Assembly: GCF_017741815.1 (NCBI RefSeq)
Contig: NZ_JAGHMF010000017.1
Coordinates: 141,402 to 205,401 of the forward strand
From: Rhizobium sp. 16-488-2b
GTDB taxonomy: Bacteria; Pseudomonadota; Alphaproteobacteria; Rhizobiales; Rhizobiaceae
Reading direction: 5' to 3'
DNA length: 64,000 nt
Made by a program: the position numbers and the translations under genes. The notes under the pieces were generated by a model. It saw only the letters and a list, made by a program, of their open reading frames with translations, searched no databases and was not told the DNA's origin. Of the stretch, positions 17,855 to 26,700 are shown in pieces. The first letter of the stretch is position 1, and every line of letters starts with the position of its first letter.

Positions 17855-18556
17855 TTAGCCCCTTTCGCCGGAGATCGAGACGGGGCCAAGCGGATACTTG
17901 ACGTTATGCTTGCCGACCCACTCCTTGTAGGAGCCGCGCGCGCCCGGGAAGCCGATATACTTCCAGGCAGCCATACCATGGTTGCCGCCATACATCGGGT
18001 CGGAGAAGTAGCCCTCCTTGGTGTTGGCGAGCAGGATCGAGAAGAACTCGCGCAGCTCCGGCTTGATCTTCATCTCGTCCTTCTGGAGCGAGGTGAGCGC
18101 CTTGTCCTGCGTTTCCGGGTCAAGCTCGGCGAAGATCTTGCCGTGGGTCTGCTTGCACCACTCGTTGAACACCGGGATCGCCTGCTGGTAGGTTTCCAGC
18201 GGGTTGAGCGGGGTCTGCCAGCCGCGCAGCGGGCTAGCCGCCGGCTCATACGGGCCGACCATGTACCAGTCCGACGCCTTGCCGTAGTCGCCGGCGAGCT
18301 GCTTGTCGATGAAAACGGGAACGCGCGTCTCGATCGCGCCGGGGCCATCGCCCTCCGACGGAATCAAACGCGCGACCGCAGCCATGACGAAGGCCCACTC
18401 CGTGGGCTGAAGACAGTCTGGCTTGTATTCGGTGAGCGCGGCGGGTTCGGGTTTGGTTTCGGCTTTTGCTGCACCGGCAATGCCGGCAATAGCCGCGGTC
18501 GCCGCGGAAGCTTTCAGGAAGCTTCTGCGGGACGGCAGGCCCGGGAGGTCTCTCAT
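17855..18556 (-). CDS. Gluconate 2-dehydrogenase subunit 3-like, TAT-exported
   Basis: 233 residues from the ATG at 18556, chosen because AAGGAG lies 6 nt upstream; an earlier GTG at 18571 would contain that site. The N-terminus has a twin-arginine signal (SRRSFLKASAATAAIAGI) cut near residue 38. The mature part is the small gamma-type subunit that chaperones and exports the flavoprotein. First gene of the operon with the GMC and cytochrome genes. The roughly 260-bp upstream gap is AT-rich, contains GTTCTATTTT and GAACTATTTT related repeats and is presumably the promoter. Confidence 0.86.
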   Translation of the reverse strand: MRDLPGLPSRRSFLKASAATAAIAGIAGAAKAETKPEPAALTEYKPDCLQPTEWAFVMAAVARLIPSEGDGPGAIETRVPVFIDKQLAGDYGKASDWYMVGPYEPAASPLRGWQTPLNPLETYQQAIPVFNEWCKQTHGKIFAELDPETQDKALTSLQKDEMKIKPELREFFSILLANTKEGYFSDPMYGGNHGMAAWKYIGFPGARGSYKEWVGKHNVKYPLGPVSISGERG

Positions 18557-18822
18557 GATTGGCTCCTTCACGACCGTGGGAGTCGGTCGCTCAAGTTTTG
18601 CTGAAGCGTCAATTCAGCGCAGGGCAATTTGACGCTTAGCGCCGTACGCCCGCTGGAGCCGAGTGACAAGCACCGGGAAGTGAAAACTGGTTCTATTTTA
18701 CCTGAAAACGAGAACTATTTTGCACATGTTCAAACTATGGCGCGATATTTTACGCATGGAACTCTTTATTTGTGGAATTTTCTGCTCAGGTATAACGAGG
18801 TGATGAGGCCATGCAGCTGAAC

Positions 18823-18856
18823 GCAAACGCCCGCTGGAAACCGGGCGGGCGTTTGC
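18823..18856 (-). terminator. Hairpin after msrA
   Basis: A perfect 12-bp stem (18823-18834 with 18845-18856, GCAAACGCCCGC/GCGGGCGTTTGC) with a 10-nt loop lies 20 nt past the msrA stop. On the minus strand the distal arm ends in GTTTGC, giving a weak U-tract. Confidence 0.6.
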
Positions 18857-18875
18857 TGTTCGTTTCAGGCGGTCC

Positions 18876-19607
18876 TCAGTTCGACCCGGCGGCCGCGACC
18901 AGTACCGGCTTTTCGCTGTAATCCCTGGGGAATAGCTGCTTCAGCGCGGCGACCTTCGGCAGGTCGTTGATGACGATATAGGGATAATCAGGATTGTTAG
19001 TCAGGAAGTCCTGATGATACCCCTCCGCGACATAGAAACTCTTGCCCGGCTCGATCTTCGTCACGATCGCACCGTCGAAAACCTTGGCATGGTCGAGCTG
19101 GTCTATATAGGCCTTCGCCACCTTGGCCTGCTCATCGTTGGCGGGGAAGATCGCCGAGCGATACTGCGTGCCGGTATCCGGCCCCTGGCGGTTCAGCTGC
19201 GTCGGATCGTGCGCAACGGAGAAGTAGATCTGCAGCAGCCGGCCGTAACTGACCTTGCTCGGGTCGAACACGACCTTAACGGACTCGGCATGGCCGGTAT
19301 CACCGCCGCTGACGGTCTCGTACTGCGCGGTCGCCTTCGCCCCGCCGGCATAGCCTGATGTCGCGCTGATCACGCCCTTGACGTGCTGGAACACGCCTTG
19401 CACGCCCCAGAAACAGCCGCCAGCGAAAGTTGCCGTTTCGCGCCCGCTTGCTGCCGGCTCGTCGAGGGCGGGTGGCGGGATGACATGCACTTCCTTAGCC
19501 ACTGATGGCGTCAGCTGCAGCACCAACCCGCCCGCCAGTGCGACGGCGACACCAAAAGCGACCGCTCGAATCGGACGCCGTGTTCTGGATAGTCCGTGAC
19601 TGTTCAT
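18876..19607 (-). CDS. msrA: Peptide-methionine (S)-S-oxide reductase, exported form
   Basis: 243 residues from the ATG at 19607 (GAGGAAAG upstream). An N-terminal basic and hydrophobic stretch (about 13-38) suggests a signal peptide or anchor, so this MsrA probably works in the periplasm. The active-site motif GCFWG is at about residue 63, and the glycine-rich and YHQDF motifs of the family follow. It reduces the S-epimer of methionine sulfoxide in oxidised proteins. The ATG overlaps the msrB stop (ATGA), so the pair is translationally coupled. Confidence 0.92.
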   Translation of the reverse strand: MNSHGLSRTRRPIRAVAFGVAVALAGGLVLQLTPSVAKEVHVIPPPALDEPAASGRETATFAGGCFWGVQGVFQHVKGVISATSGYAGGAKATAQYETVSGGDTGHAESVKVVFDPSKVSYGRLLQIYFSVAHDPTQLNRQGPDTGTQYRSAIFPANDEQAKVAKAYIDQLDHAKVFDGAIVTKIEPGKSFYVAEGYHQDFLTNNPDYPYIVINDLPKVAALKQLFPRDYSEKPVLVAAAGSN

Positions 19608-20104
19608 GATGCTTTCCTCTCTGTCGGATGGAAGGTCAAGGCAACGCCATTGAGGCAATAACGCAGACCGGTCGGCTTCGGTCCGTCGTCGAACACATGG
19701 CCGAGATGGCCGCCGCAGCGACCGCAATGCACCGCTTCGCGCACCATGCCGAACTGCGTGTCGCGCGTCGTGCCGACGACATGCCTGTCGAGCGGTGCCC
19801 AAAAGCTCGGCCACCCCGTGCCGCTGTCGAATTTCGTCGCCGAGGAGAAGGCATCCTGCTCGCAACCCGCGCAGGCGAAATTGCCCTTGCGCTCTTCATG
19901 CAGCAGCGCGCTCGTAAAGGGCCGCTCGGTCCCCTCATGGCGTAGAACATCATACTGATCCGCTGTCAGCTTGCGCCGCCATTCGGCATCGCTGTGATTG
20001 ACGGCAAAGGTTTCAGCGGCAGCGCTCTTCGAGCGTCCGAGGACAAGCGGCAGGCCGATCGCGGCAAGGCCGGTACTAAAGAGTAGTCGACGTCTGTTCA
20101 GCAT
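19604..20104 (-). CDS. msrB: Peptide-methionine (R)-S-oxide reductase, exported form
   Basis: 166 residues from the ATG at 20104, which has GGGAG about 8 nt upstream. The N-terminus (MLNRRRLLFSTGLAAIGLPL) resembles a TAT or Sec signal, pointing to periplasmic action like the partner MsrA. Zinc ligands CAGC and CGRCGGHLGH are present, as is the catalytic cysteine in RYCLNG. It reduces the R-epimer of methionine sulfoxide. Adjacent exported MsrA and MsrB give full stereochemical coverage for envelope protein repair. Electrons must come from a membrane donor not encoded here. Confidence 0.92.
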   Translation of the reverse strand: MLNRRRLLFSTGLAAIGLPLVLGRSKSAAAETFAVNHSDAEWRRKLTADQYDVLRHEGTERPFTSALLHEERKGNFACAGCEQDAFSSATKFDSGTGWPSFWAPLDRHVVGTTRDTQFGMVREAVHCGRCGGHLGHVFDDGPKPTGLRYCLNGVALTFHPTERKAS

Positions 20105-20190
20105 CTCGCGGTCTCCCAAATGGCGTTCGCGTTACTGACAGCATCTACGAGCCGGACGGCGGTTTTGTTACACACCTGATGCAGGAAACG

Positions 20191-20221
20191 AAAAAGGCGC
20201 CGACTTCACAGCCAGCGCCTT
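20191..20221 (-). terminator. Rho-independent terminator after glf
   Basis: On the minus strand AAGGCGC, a 14-nt loop, and GCGCCTT run into TTTTT (plus-strand AAAAA at 20191-20195). It lies 31 nt after the glf stop. Confidence 0.75.
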
Positions 20222-20251
20222 GAAAACATCGAAGCGAGAAGCGACGCCCGG

Positions 20252-21409
20252 TCAGACCGGACGATGCAGGAAAGCCGGCATGCGGGCGCTCTCCGACAGC
20301 GTCGAGAGATAGAGCCGCGCCGTGTCGAGCGCCTCGCGGATCGTCACGTCCATATCGAGATAGCGATAGGTGCCAAGGCGGCCGACGAAGGTGACGCCAT
20401 CTTCCTTCTCCGCACGCGTAACATATTGCGCCAGCTGCTCTTTCTCCTCGACCATCCGGATCGGATAATAGGGAATGTCGTCGGGCCCGCAGGCGCGCGA
20501 GAACTCGCGGTAGCAGACCGAACCCTGATGCTCTTCCCACGGAGAGAAATGCTTGTGCTCGGTGATGCGTGTAAACGGCACCGAGGCGTCGCCGTAGTTC
20601 ATGACCGCGCAGCCCTGGTAGTCGCCATCATAGCTGAAGCGTTCGAAATCCAGCGTCCGGTAGCCGAGCCGCCCCGCCTCATAGTCGAAATAGCCGTCGA
20701 GCTGGCCGGAGTAGAAGACGTGGCTGGCATCCTCATGCTCGGCGCGCTCGAACCGCGTGCTCAGTTTCACCGTGATATTGGGATGGTCGAGAATTCGGCC
20801 GATCATGTCGGTATAGCCATTCTCGGGCATGCCCTGGAATTTGTGGAAGAAGTAGTTGTCGTCATAGTTGAAGCGCACCGGCAGCCGCTTCAGGATCGAG
20901 GCCGGCAGCTCGGTCGGCGAGCAGCCCCACTGCTTCTCGGTATAACCCTTGAAGAAGGCCTCGTAGAGATCCTTGCCGACGAAGCGCATGGCCTGCTCTT
21001 CGAAGGTCTGCGGATCGGTGATCGTCTTGTCGGCCTGCTCCTCGATGAACGCCTTCGCCTCATCCGGGCGCAGCGTCTTGCCGAAGAACTGGTTGATCGT
21101 GTGCAGATTGACCGGCAGCGAATAAACGCGCTCCTTGCTGGTCGTCTTCACCCGGTTCTTGTAGGGCATGAAGGTCTGGAAGCCGTTGACGTAGTCCCAG
21201 ACCTCGGCATCGTCGGTATGGAAGATGTGCGGTCCGTAGACATGCACCATCACGCCGGTATCGGCGTCACGCTCGGTGTGGCAGTTGCCGGCGATGTGGT
21301 CACGGGCATCAAGGATCTCGACCTTGTGTCCCGCCAGCGCCAGTTCCCGCCCGATCACGGCGCCCGATAGTCCGGCGCCGACGATCACGATCTTTCCATT
21401 CCCCTGCAT
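20252..21409 (-). CDS. glf: UDP-galactopyranose mutase
   Basis: 385 residues. The N-terminal FAD-binding GAGLSGAVIGRELA motif (about 10-23) and the family hallmarks HVYGPHIFHT, the FFKGYTEKQWG region and a C-terminal VGRLGTYRYLDMD are all present. The enzyme converts UDP-galactopyranose to UDP-galactofuranose, the donor for galactofuranose in surface glycans. It lies 67 nt downstream of the GT41-type glycosyltransferase gene on the same strand, so the two may share a transcript. Galf may therefore feed a nearby glycan or glycoprotein, by inference. Confidence 0.93.
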   Translation of the reverse strand: MQGNGKIVIVGAGLSGAVIGRELALAGHKVEILDARDHIAGNCHTERDADTGVMVHVYGPHIFHTDDAEVWDYVNGFQTFMPYKNRVKTTSKERVYSLPVNLHTINQFFGKTLRPDEAKAFIEEQADKTITDPQTFEEQAMRFVGKDLYEAFFKGYTEKQWGCSPTELPASILKRLPVRFNYDDNYFFHKFQGMPENGYTDMIGRILDHPNITVKLSTRFERAEHEDASHVFYSGQLDGYFDYEAGRLGYRTLDFERFSYDGDYQGCAVMNYGDASVPFTRITEHKHFSPWEEHQGSVCYREFSRACGPDDIPYYPIRMVEEKEQLAQYVTRAEKEDGVTFVGRLGTYRYLDMDVTIREALDTARLYLSTLSESARMPAFLHRPV

Positions 21410-21476
21410 TCTCTAAAGCACCCGTTGCCTGTGGCCTTGCGGCAAGTTGAAACCCCTTGAGGATGGACCGGCGGCG

Positions 21477-23522
21477 TTAAGCCGTCGGCTCGGTCCACAG
21501 GCGCGTATCGATGGCGAGCGGCGCGTAGTCGTTCCACTGCGCGAGCTTCTCGCGGTAGTGGCGGCGATAGCTCGCATCGTCTTCGAACTCGCTGAGGGTC
21601 TGCACCAGCTCGGCGCCGATCTCGTAATAGGCCTCGAGGTTGCTGAGGTCAGGCGTCGGCGTCTCGCCGCGCTCGGCTTCGCCCTGCATCTGCCAGAACA
21701 GCTCCTCCAGGCGACGGGCGAGACCCGGGATATCCCGAAGCGCACTGCCCTCGCGCTTGTCCTTCAGCGACTGGCGGATAGCGGCCAGGCTTGCACGATC
21801 CTTGAAGAAGCCGATAGCGCGCGCAACGTAATCGTCAGGCCCACTGCAGGCGAGCTCCGGCACGCCGGCGGCGGCAACGATGCTGTTGCAGAAGCGCGAG
21901 GCAAAGCTCTTGCCCGGAACGGTCAGAACCGGCAGACCCATGGTGATCGCGTCGCCCGCGGTCGAATGCGCGCCGTAGGGGAAGGTGTCGAGGAAGAGAT
22001 CGGCCAGCGCGATGCGCGCCAGATGATGCGCGTTCGGCGCCTTCGGCGCGAAGATGATCCGCTTGGCATCAATGCCGGCCTTGACGGCGGCCTGCACGAG
22101 GCGGTCGTTCACGGCCTCGTCAGCCGCGAGCAGCCACAGCACGCTGCCCGGCGTCGCAGCCAGGATCGTCATCCAGCGCGCGAAGCACGGCTCGCTGATC
22201 TTCTGCATGCCGTTGAAGCAGGCGAAGACGAAAGCATCTTCAGGGAGACCCGCCTGCGTGCGCGTCGGCTGCGCGGCGATCTGGCGCTTGCGGTCGATCG
22301 GCTGGTTACAGGCGATCCGCAGGACCTTTTCCGTATAGTAGATCTCGTTTTCAACAGGCACGATCGTCTCGTCGGCGATCATGTACTGGTGCACGGGGCT
22401 GCCCATGGAACCGGGATAGCCGCAGAAGTTCACGATAACAGGCGCCGGACGATAGGCGAACAGCTTCGTGCGGGCATGCTTGGTGTAACCGTTGACGTCG
22501 ATCAGGATATCGATTTCGTCCTTGCGGATCAGGTTGGCGGCATCGGTGTCGCTGAGCGCGCTGATATCGCGCCATCCATCGACAGCCGCCTTGATGCGCT
22601 CCTGCGTCGCGTCATTGGTGCGCGGCTCGCCGCAGTAATAGCCGAAGATCTCGACCGTCGTCTTGTCGTGCAGCTCCAGCACTTCGCTGAGCGCGAAGCC
22701 GACGGCGTGATCGCGCAGATCCGACGAGACATAGCCGACGCGCAGGCGCTGGCCGGTGCCGGTCTTCACGCGCGCGGACTTGCGTGGGAAGGCCGAAAGG
22801 TTCGGGCGACCGACAAGCGTCTTGTTGTAGCGATAGGCCTTGGCCAGCTGATAAAGCGGATCGTCGGCGTAGCAGGAGAGCGTCAGCGTCGACATGGCGT
22901 CGAGCAGCTGCCGCGCACTGACATGAATCGACGGCGTCAGGATCGGCCACTTGCACTGCCGCTGGCGCAGCGACGTCCAGTGCTGGCCGGCTTCCGGCCG
23001 GTTTGGCTGCAGCTCGATCGCCTGCCACAGCGTGGTTTCGGCAGCCTCCAGCACGTTGCCGCCCTCAAGAACGCGGCCGATGTGCTGGAGCGTCATCAGC
23101 CGATGCTCGATGCGCTCGCTGGTAATGTCGCTGGTCATCTCGACATAGCTGCGCCATTGCTCGACGGCCTGATGGCCGAGACCGCAATCCTCAAGCGCAC
23201 GGCCGAGGTTGATATGCGCCGGGCCAAAACGCGGATCGATCTTCAGGCAGGCACGCAGCGCGCTGATCGCGCCGGCCACGTCGCCGGCATTACGCGACAC
23301 CACGGAATAGTTGAAATAGGCGAGATGCAGCAGCGGATTGTTGTCGTTGAACGCGATCCACGTCTTGTAGAGCTCGGCCGCCTGCTGCCGTTGATCGGCG
23401 TTCGCGAGACCTTCCGCGATGGCGATCAGGTCGCCAAGCGACAGGCGTTGATGGCGTGCCTGCTCCAAAATGTTTGCGATTGGAGAGACTTGGCTCGATG
23501 CAATTGCGGTGTTCGCGTTCAT
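21477..23522 (-). CDS. TPR-containing GT41-type glycosyltransferase (OGT/SPINDLY-like)
   Basis: 681 residues. The N-terminal 230 residues contain TPR-like helices (for example GPAHINLGRALEDCGL). The C-terminal part is the OGT catalytic region: GYVSSDLRDHAVGF, DILIDVNGYT, VNFCGYPGSMG, FACFNGMQKI, and a donor-binding TFPYGAHSTAGDAITMGLPV..PGKSFASR segment. GT41 enzymes attach GlcNAc, fucose or glucose to Ser/Thr or Asn of proteins. The gene lies 220 nt downstream of a gene for a 1745-residue Ser/Thr-rich repeat protein, an obvious candidate acceptor. A terminator separates the two genes, so it probably has its own promoter in 23523-23692. Acceptor and donor are not proven. Confidence 0.88.
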   Translation of the reverse strand: MNANTAIASSQVSPIANILEQARHQRLSLGDLIAIAEGLANADQRQQAAELYKTWIAFNDNNPLLHLAYFNYSVVSRNAGDVAGAISALRACLKIDPRFGPAHINLGRALEDCGLGHQAVEQWRSYVEMTSDITSERIEHRLMTLQHIGRVLEGGNVLEAAETTLWQAIELQPNRPEAGQHWTSLRQRQCKWPILTPSIHVSARQLLDAMSTLTLSCYADDPLYQLAKAYRYNKTLVGRPNLSAFPRKSARVKTGTGQRLRVGYVSSDLRDHAVGFALSEVLELHDKTTVEIFGYYCGEPRTNDATQERIKAAVDGWRDISALSDTDAANLIRKDEIDILIDVNGYTKHARTKLFAYRPAPVIVNFCGYPGSMGSPVHQYMIADETIVPVENEIYYTEKVLRIACNQPIDRKRQIAAQPTRTQAGLPEDAFVFACFNGMQKISEPCFARWMTILAATPGSVLWLLAADEAVNDRLVQAAVKAGIDAKRIIFAPKAPNAHHLARIALADLFLDTFPYGAHSTAGDAITMGLPVLTVPGKSFASRFCNSIVAAAGVPELACSGPDDYVARAIGFFKDRASLAAIRQSLKDKREGSALRDIPGLARRLEELFWQMQGEAERGETPTPDLSNLEAYYEIGAELVQTLSEFEDDASYRRHYREKLAQWNDYAPLAIDTRLWTEPTA

Positions 23523-23692
23523 GGACGTCCTACGGCAAGGGTGGCCGGATGGCCTGAGATCAACAGACGCATGAAAGCGTCGGGTTCCTTGCTACCGGAT
23601 AGAGCTTGCGTCGGGCTGGCTGATTGGCCTCCACGACGGCATGAGAACGCCTGATATCCAAGGCTGTTCGGCTGGTCCCGGAGAAACGAAAA

Positions 23693-23719
23693 ACGCCGCC
23701 CGAGATGATCGGGCGGCGT
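23693..23719 (-). terminator. Rho-independent terminator after the repeat-protein gene
   Basis: A perfect 11-bp stem (23693-23703 with 23709-23719) with loop GATGA is followed on the minus strand by TTTTTCGTTTC. It ends transcription of the repeat-protein gene 23 nt after its stop and insulates it from the glycosyltransferase gene. Confidence 0.8.
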
Positions 23720-23742
23720 CTCTATTTTCGTCTATCCGTGAC

Positions 23743-26700
23743 TTAAGAGTTCAGCGCTGCGTAGGCCGCGAGAACCGCGTCGACCTGGGCCGAGTTCAGA
23801 GCCGGCACCTGATCCGTGGTGAAGGCGTCGAGCTGATCGGTCGTCCAGGCCGAGAAGTCCTCGGTCTGCAGTCCGGCCAGAGCCTTGGTGCTGATCGCCG
23901 CGATTTCGTCGGTCGAGAAGGTCGCGATGTCCTCGCTGGACATTGCGGCAATCTCCGCCGAGCTCATCACCGCGATCTGGCTGCTGGTGAAGGCCTTGAT
24001 CTGATCGGTGCTCATCGCATCGATCTGGTCCGTCGTCAGCGAAGCCACCTGGTCGGTCTTCAACACAGCCACCTGATCCGTTGTCAGGACTGCGATGTCT
24101 GCGGTGCTGAGCGCCGCGACCTGCTTCGCGGACAGTACGCCGAGCTGATCGCTGTTCATGGCAACCATCTTGTCGGTCGACAGCGAGGCGATCTGGCTGG
24201 TGGTCAGAAGCGCGATCTGGTTCGTCGTCAGAGCCTTGAACTGATCGGTGGTCATTGCGTCAATGCTGGCCGAGGAGAGTTCCACGATAGCCTTGGTGCT
24301 GATGGCCGCGATCTCGTCGGTGGAGAACGAGGAGATATCGTCCGTGTCCATGGCGCCGATCTGGGCAGCGGTGAGAACCGCGACCTGACCGCTCGTCAGC
24401 GCCTTGACCTGATCAGAGGACATGGCGGTGATCTGCTCGGTAGTCAACGAAGAGACCTGGGTCGACTTGAGCGCCGCGACGTTGTCGGTGGTCAGAGCTG
24501 CCACTTCGTCGGTCGTCAGAGACTTGACCTGCACCGCCGTCAGCGCGCCGACCTGTTCCGAAGACAGGATAGCGATGTTGTCGGTCGTGATCGCAGCAAG
24601 CTGGCCGGTCGTCAGCAGTGCAACCTGGCCGGTCTTCAGAGCCTTGACCTGATCGCTGCTGAGCACCTTGATGTCATCAGTGGTCAAACCGGTCAGAGCC
24701 TTGGTGCTGATCGAGGCAATCTCGTCTGTCGTGAAGGACGAGACACCATCCGTCGACATGGCGCCGAGCTGAGCCGAGGTCAGTACGCCGATCTGGCTGC
24801 TGGTCAGGGCCTTGATCTGATCGGACGACATCGCCGTGATCTGCGCGGTGCTGAGGGCGGCAACCTGGCCGGTCTTCAGCAGAGCCACGTTGTCGGTGGA
24901 CAGAACCGCGAGGTCGCCGGTGCTGAGTGCCGCGATCTGCCTGGAGCTCAGGACACCGATCTGGTCGCTCGTGAGTGCCACCGCCTTGTCGGTCGTCAGC
25001 GACGCGATCTGCGAAGTGCTGAGCAGGGCCACCTGACCGGTGGTGAGCGCAGCGAACTGATCCGTGCCGAGTGCCTCGAGCGTGTCGGTCGACAGAGCCG
25101 CGATGATCTTGGTGTTGATCGCCGCGATTTCGTCGGTCGAGAAGGTCGCGATGTCGTCGGTAGACATTGCAGCGAACTCGTCGGCAGTCAGGACGCCGAC
25201 CTGTGCGCTGGTCAGAGCCTTGATCTGGTCGGAGGACATGGCGCCGATCTGCGTGTTGTTCAGAGCGGAAACCTGGCCCGACGACAGCAAGGCAATGTTG
25301 TCGGTGCTCAGAGCCGCGACTTCGTCCGTGGACAGTGCCGCGATCTGGTTCGACTTCAGTGCGCCGACCTGATCGCTGGACAGAAGCGCGACGTTGTCGG
25401 TCGTCAGCGCGGCGACCTGTGCCGTGCTGAGCAGAGCAATCTGGCTCGACTTCAGAGCCTTGACCTGGTCGCTGGTCAGCGCGTTGACGTCGGCGGTGCT
25501 CAGACCTGCAAGCGCCTTGGTGCTGATGGCCGCGATTTCATCGGTCGAGAAGGACGTGATGTCGTCGGTGGTCATCACCGCGAGCTGGGTCGAGGACATG
25601 GCACCGATCTGATCGGCGGTCAGCGCGGTGACCTGATCTGCCGTCAGGGCGTTGAGCTGGTCCGTGGTCATGGCGGCGATCTGACCGGTCTTGAGCAGAG
25701 CGACGTTGTCCGTGGAGATGACGGCGATGTCATCCGTGGTCAGAGCGGCGATCTGCTTGGAGTTCAGGGCGCCGAGCTGATCGCTACCCATGGCAGCCAT
25801 CTTGTCGGTCGACAGCGATGCGACCTGGCTGGTGGTGAGCAGCGCGACCTGGCTCGACTTCAGAGCGGCGAACTGGTTGGTGTCGAGAGCTCCGAGGCTG
25901 TCGGTGGAGAGCTGTGCGATGGCCTTCGTGCTGATCGCGCCGACTTCGTCGGTCGAGAATGTCACGATGTCATCGCTCGACATGGCGCCGATCTGGGCGG
26001 CCGTCAGAACCGCGACCTGACCGGTCGTCAGTGCCTTCACCTGATCGGTCGACATGGCGTCGATCTGCGCCGTCGTCAGAGCAGCAACCTGCGTGCTCTT
26101 CAAGATGCCGACGTTGTCGGTCGAGATCGCAGCGATATCATCGGTCGACAGCGAGGCAAGCTGGCTGGTGCTCAGCGCCAGGATCTGGTCGCTCAGCAGC
26201 TTCGTGATGTTGTCGGTCGTCAGCGCGTTCAGCTGGATCGTGCCCATGGCGGCGATCTGGCTGGACTTCAGGGCAACGACCTGATCGCTACCGAGACCGT
26301 TGACGGCATCCGTGGTGAGACCCGAAAGCGACTTCGTGCTGATTGCAGCGATTTCGTCGGTGGTGAAGCTCGCGATGTCGTCGCTCGACATAGCATGCAA
26401 CTGGTTGGATGACAGTGCGGCGACCTGCGTGCTGGTCAGGGCCTTGACCTGGTCGGACGTCATCGCGTCGATCTGCAGGCTGCTCAACGAGGCAATCTGC
26501 GTCGTCTTCAGGATGGCGACGTTGTCGGTCGTCAGGGCGGCGAGTTCATCCGTCGAAAGAGCGGCGATCTGCTTCGAGTTCAGGGCGCCGACTTGGTCGC
26601 TGCCGAGAACAGCCACCTGGTCCGTCGTCAGCGATGCAACCTGGCCGGTGGTCAGAAGTGCGATCTGGGTCGACTTCAGGGCCTTGACCTGATCGCTATC

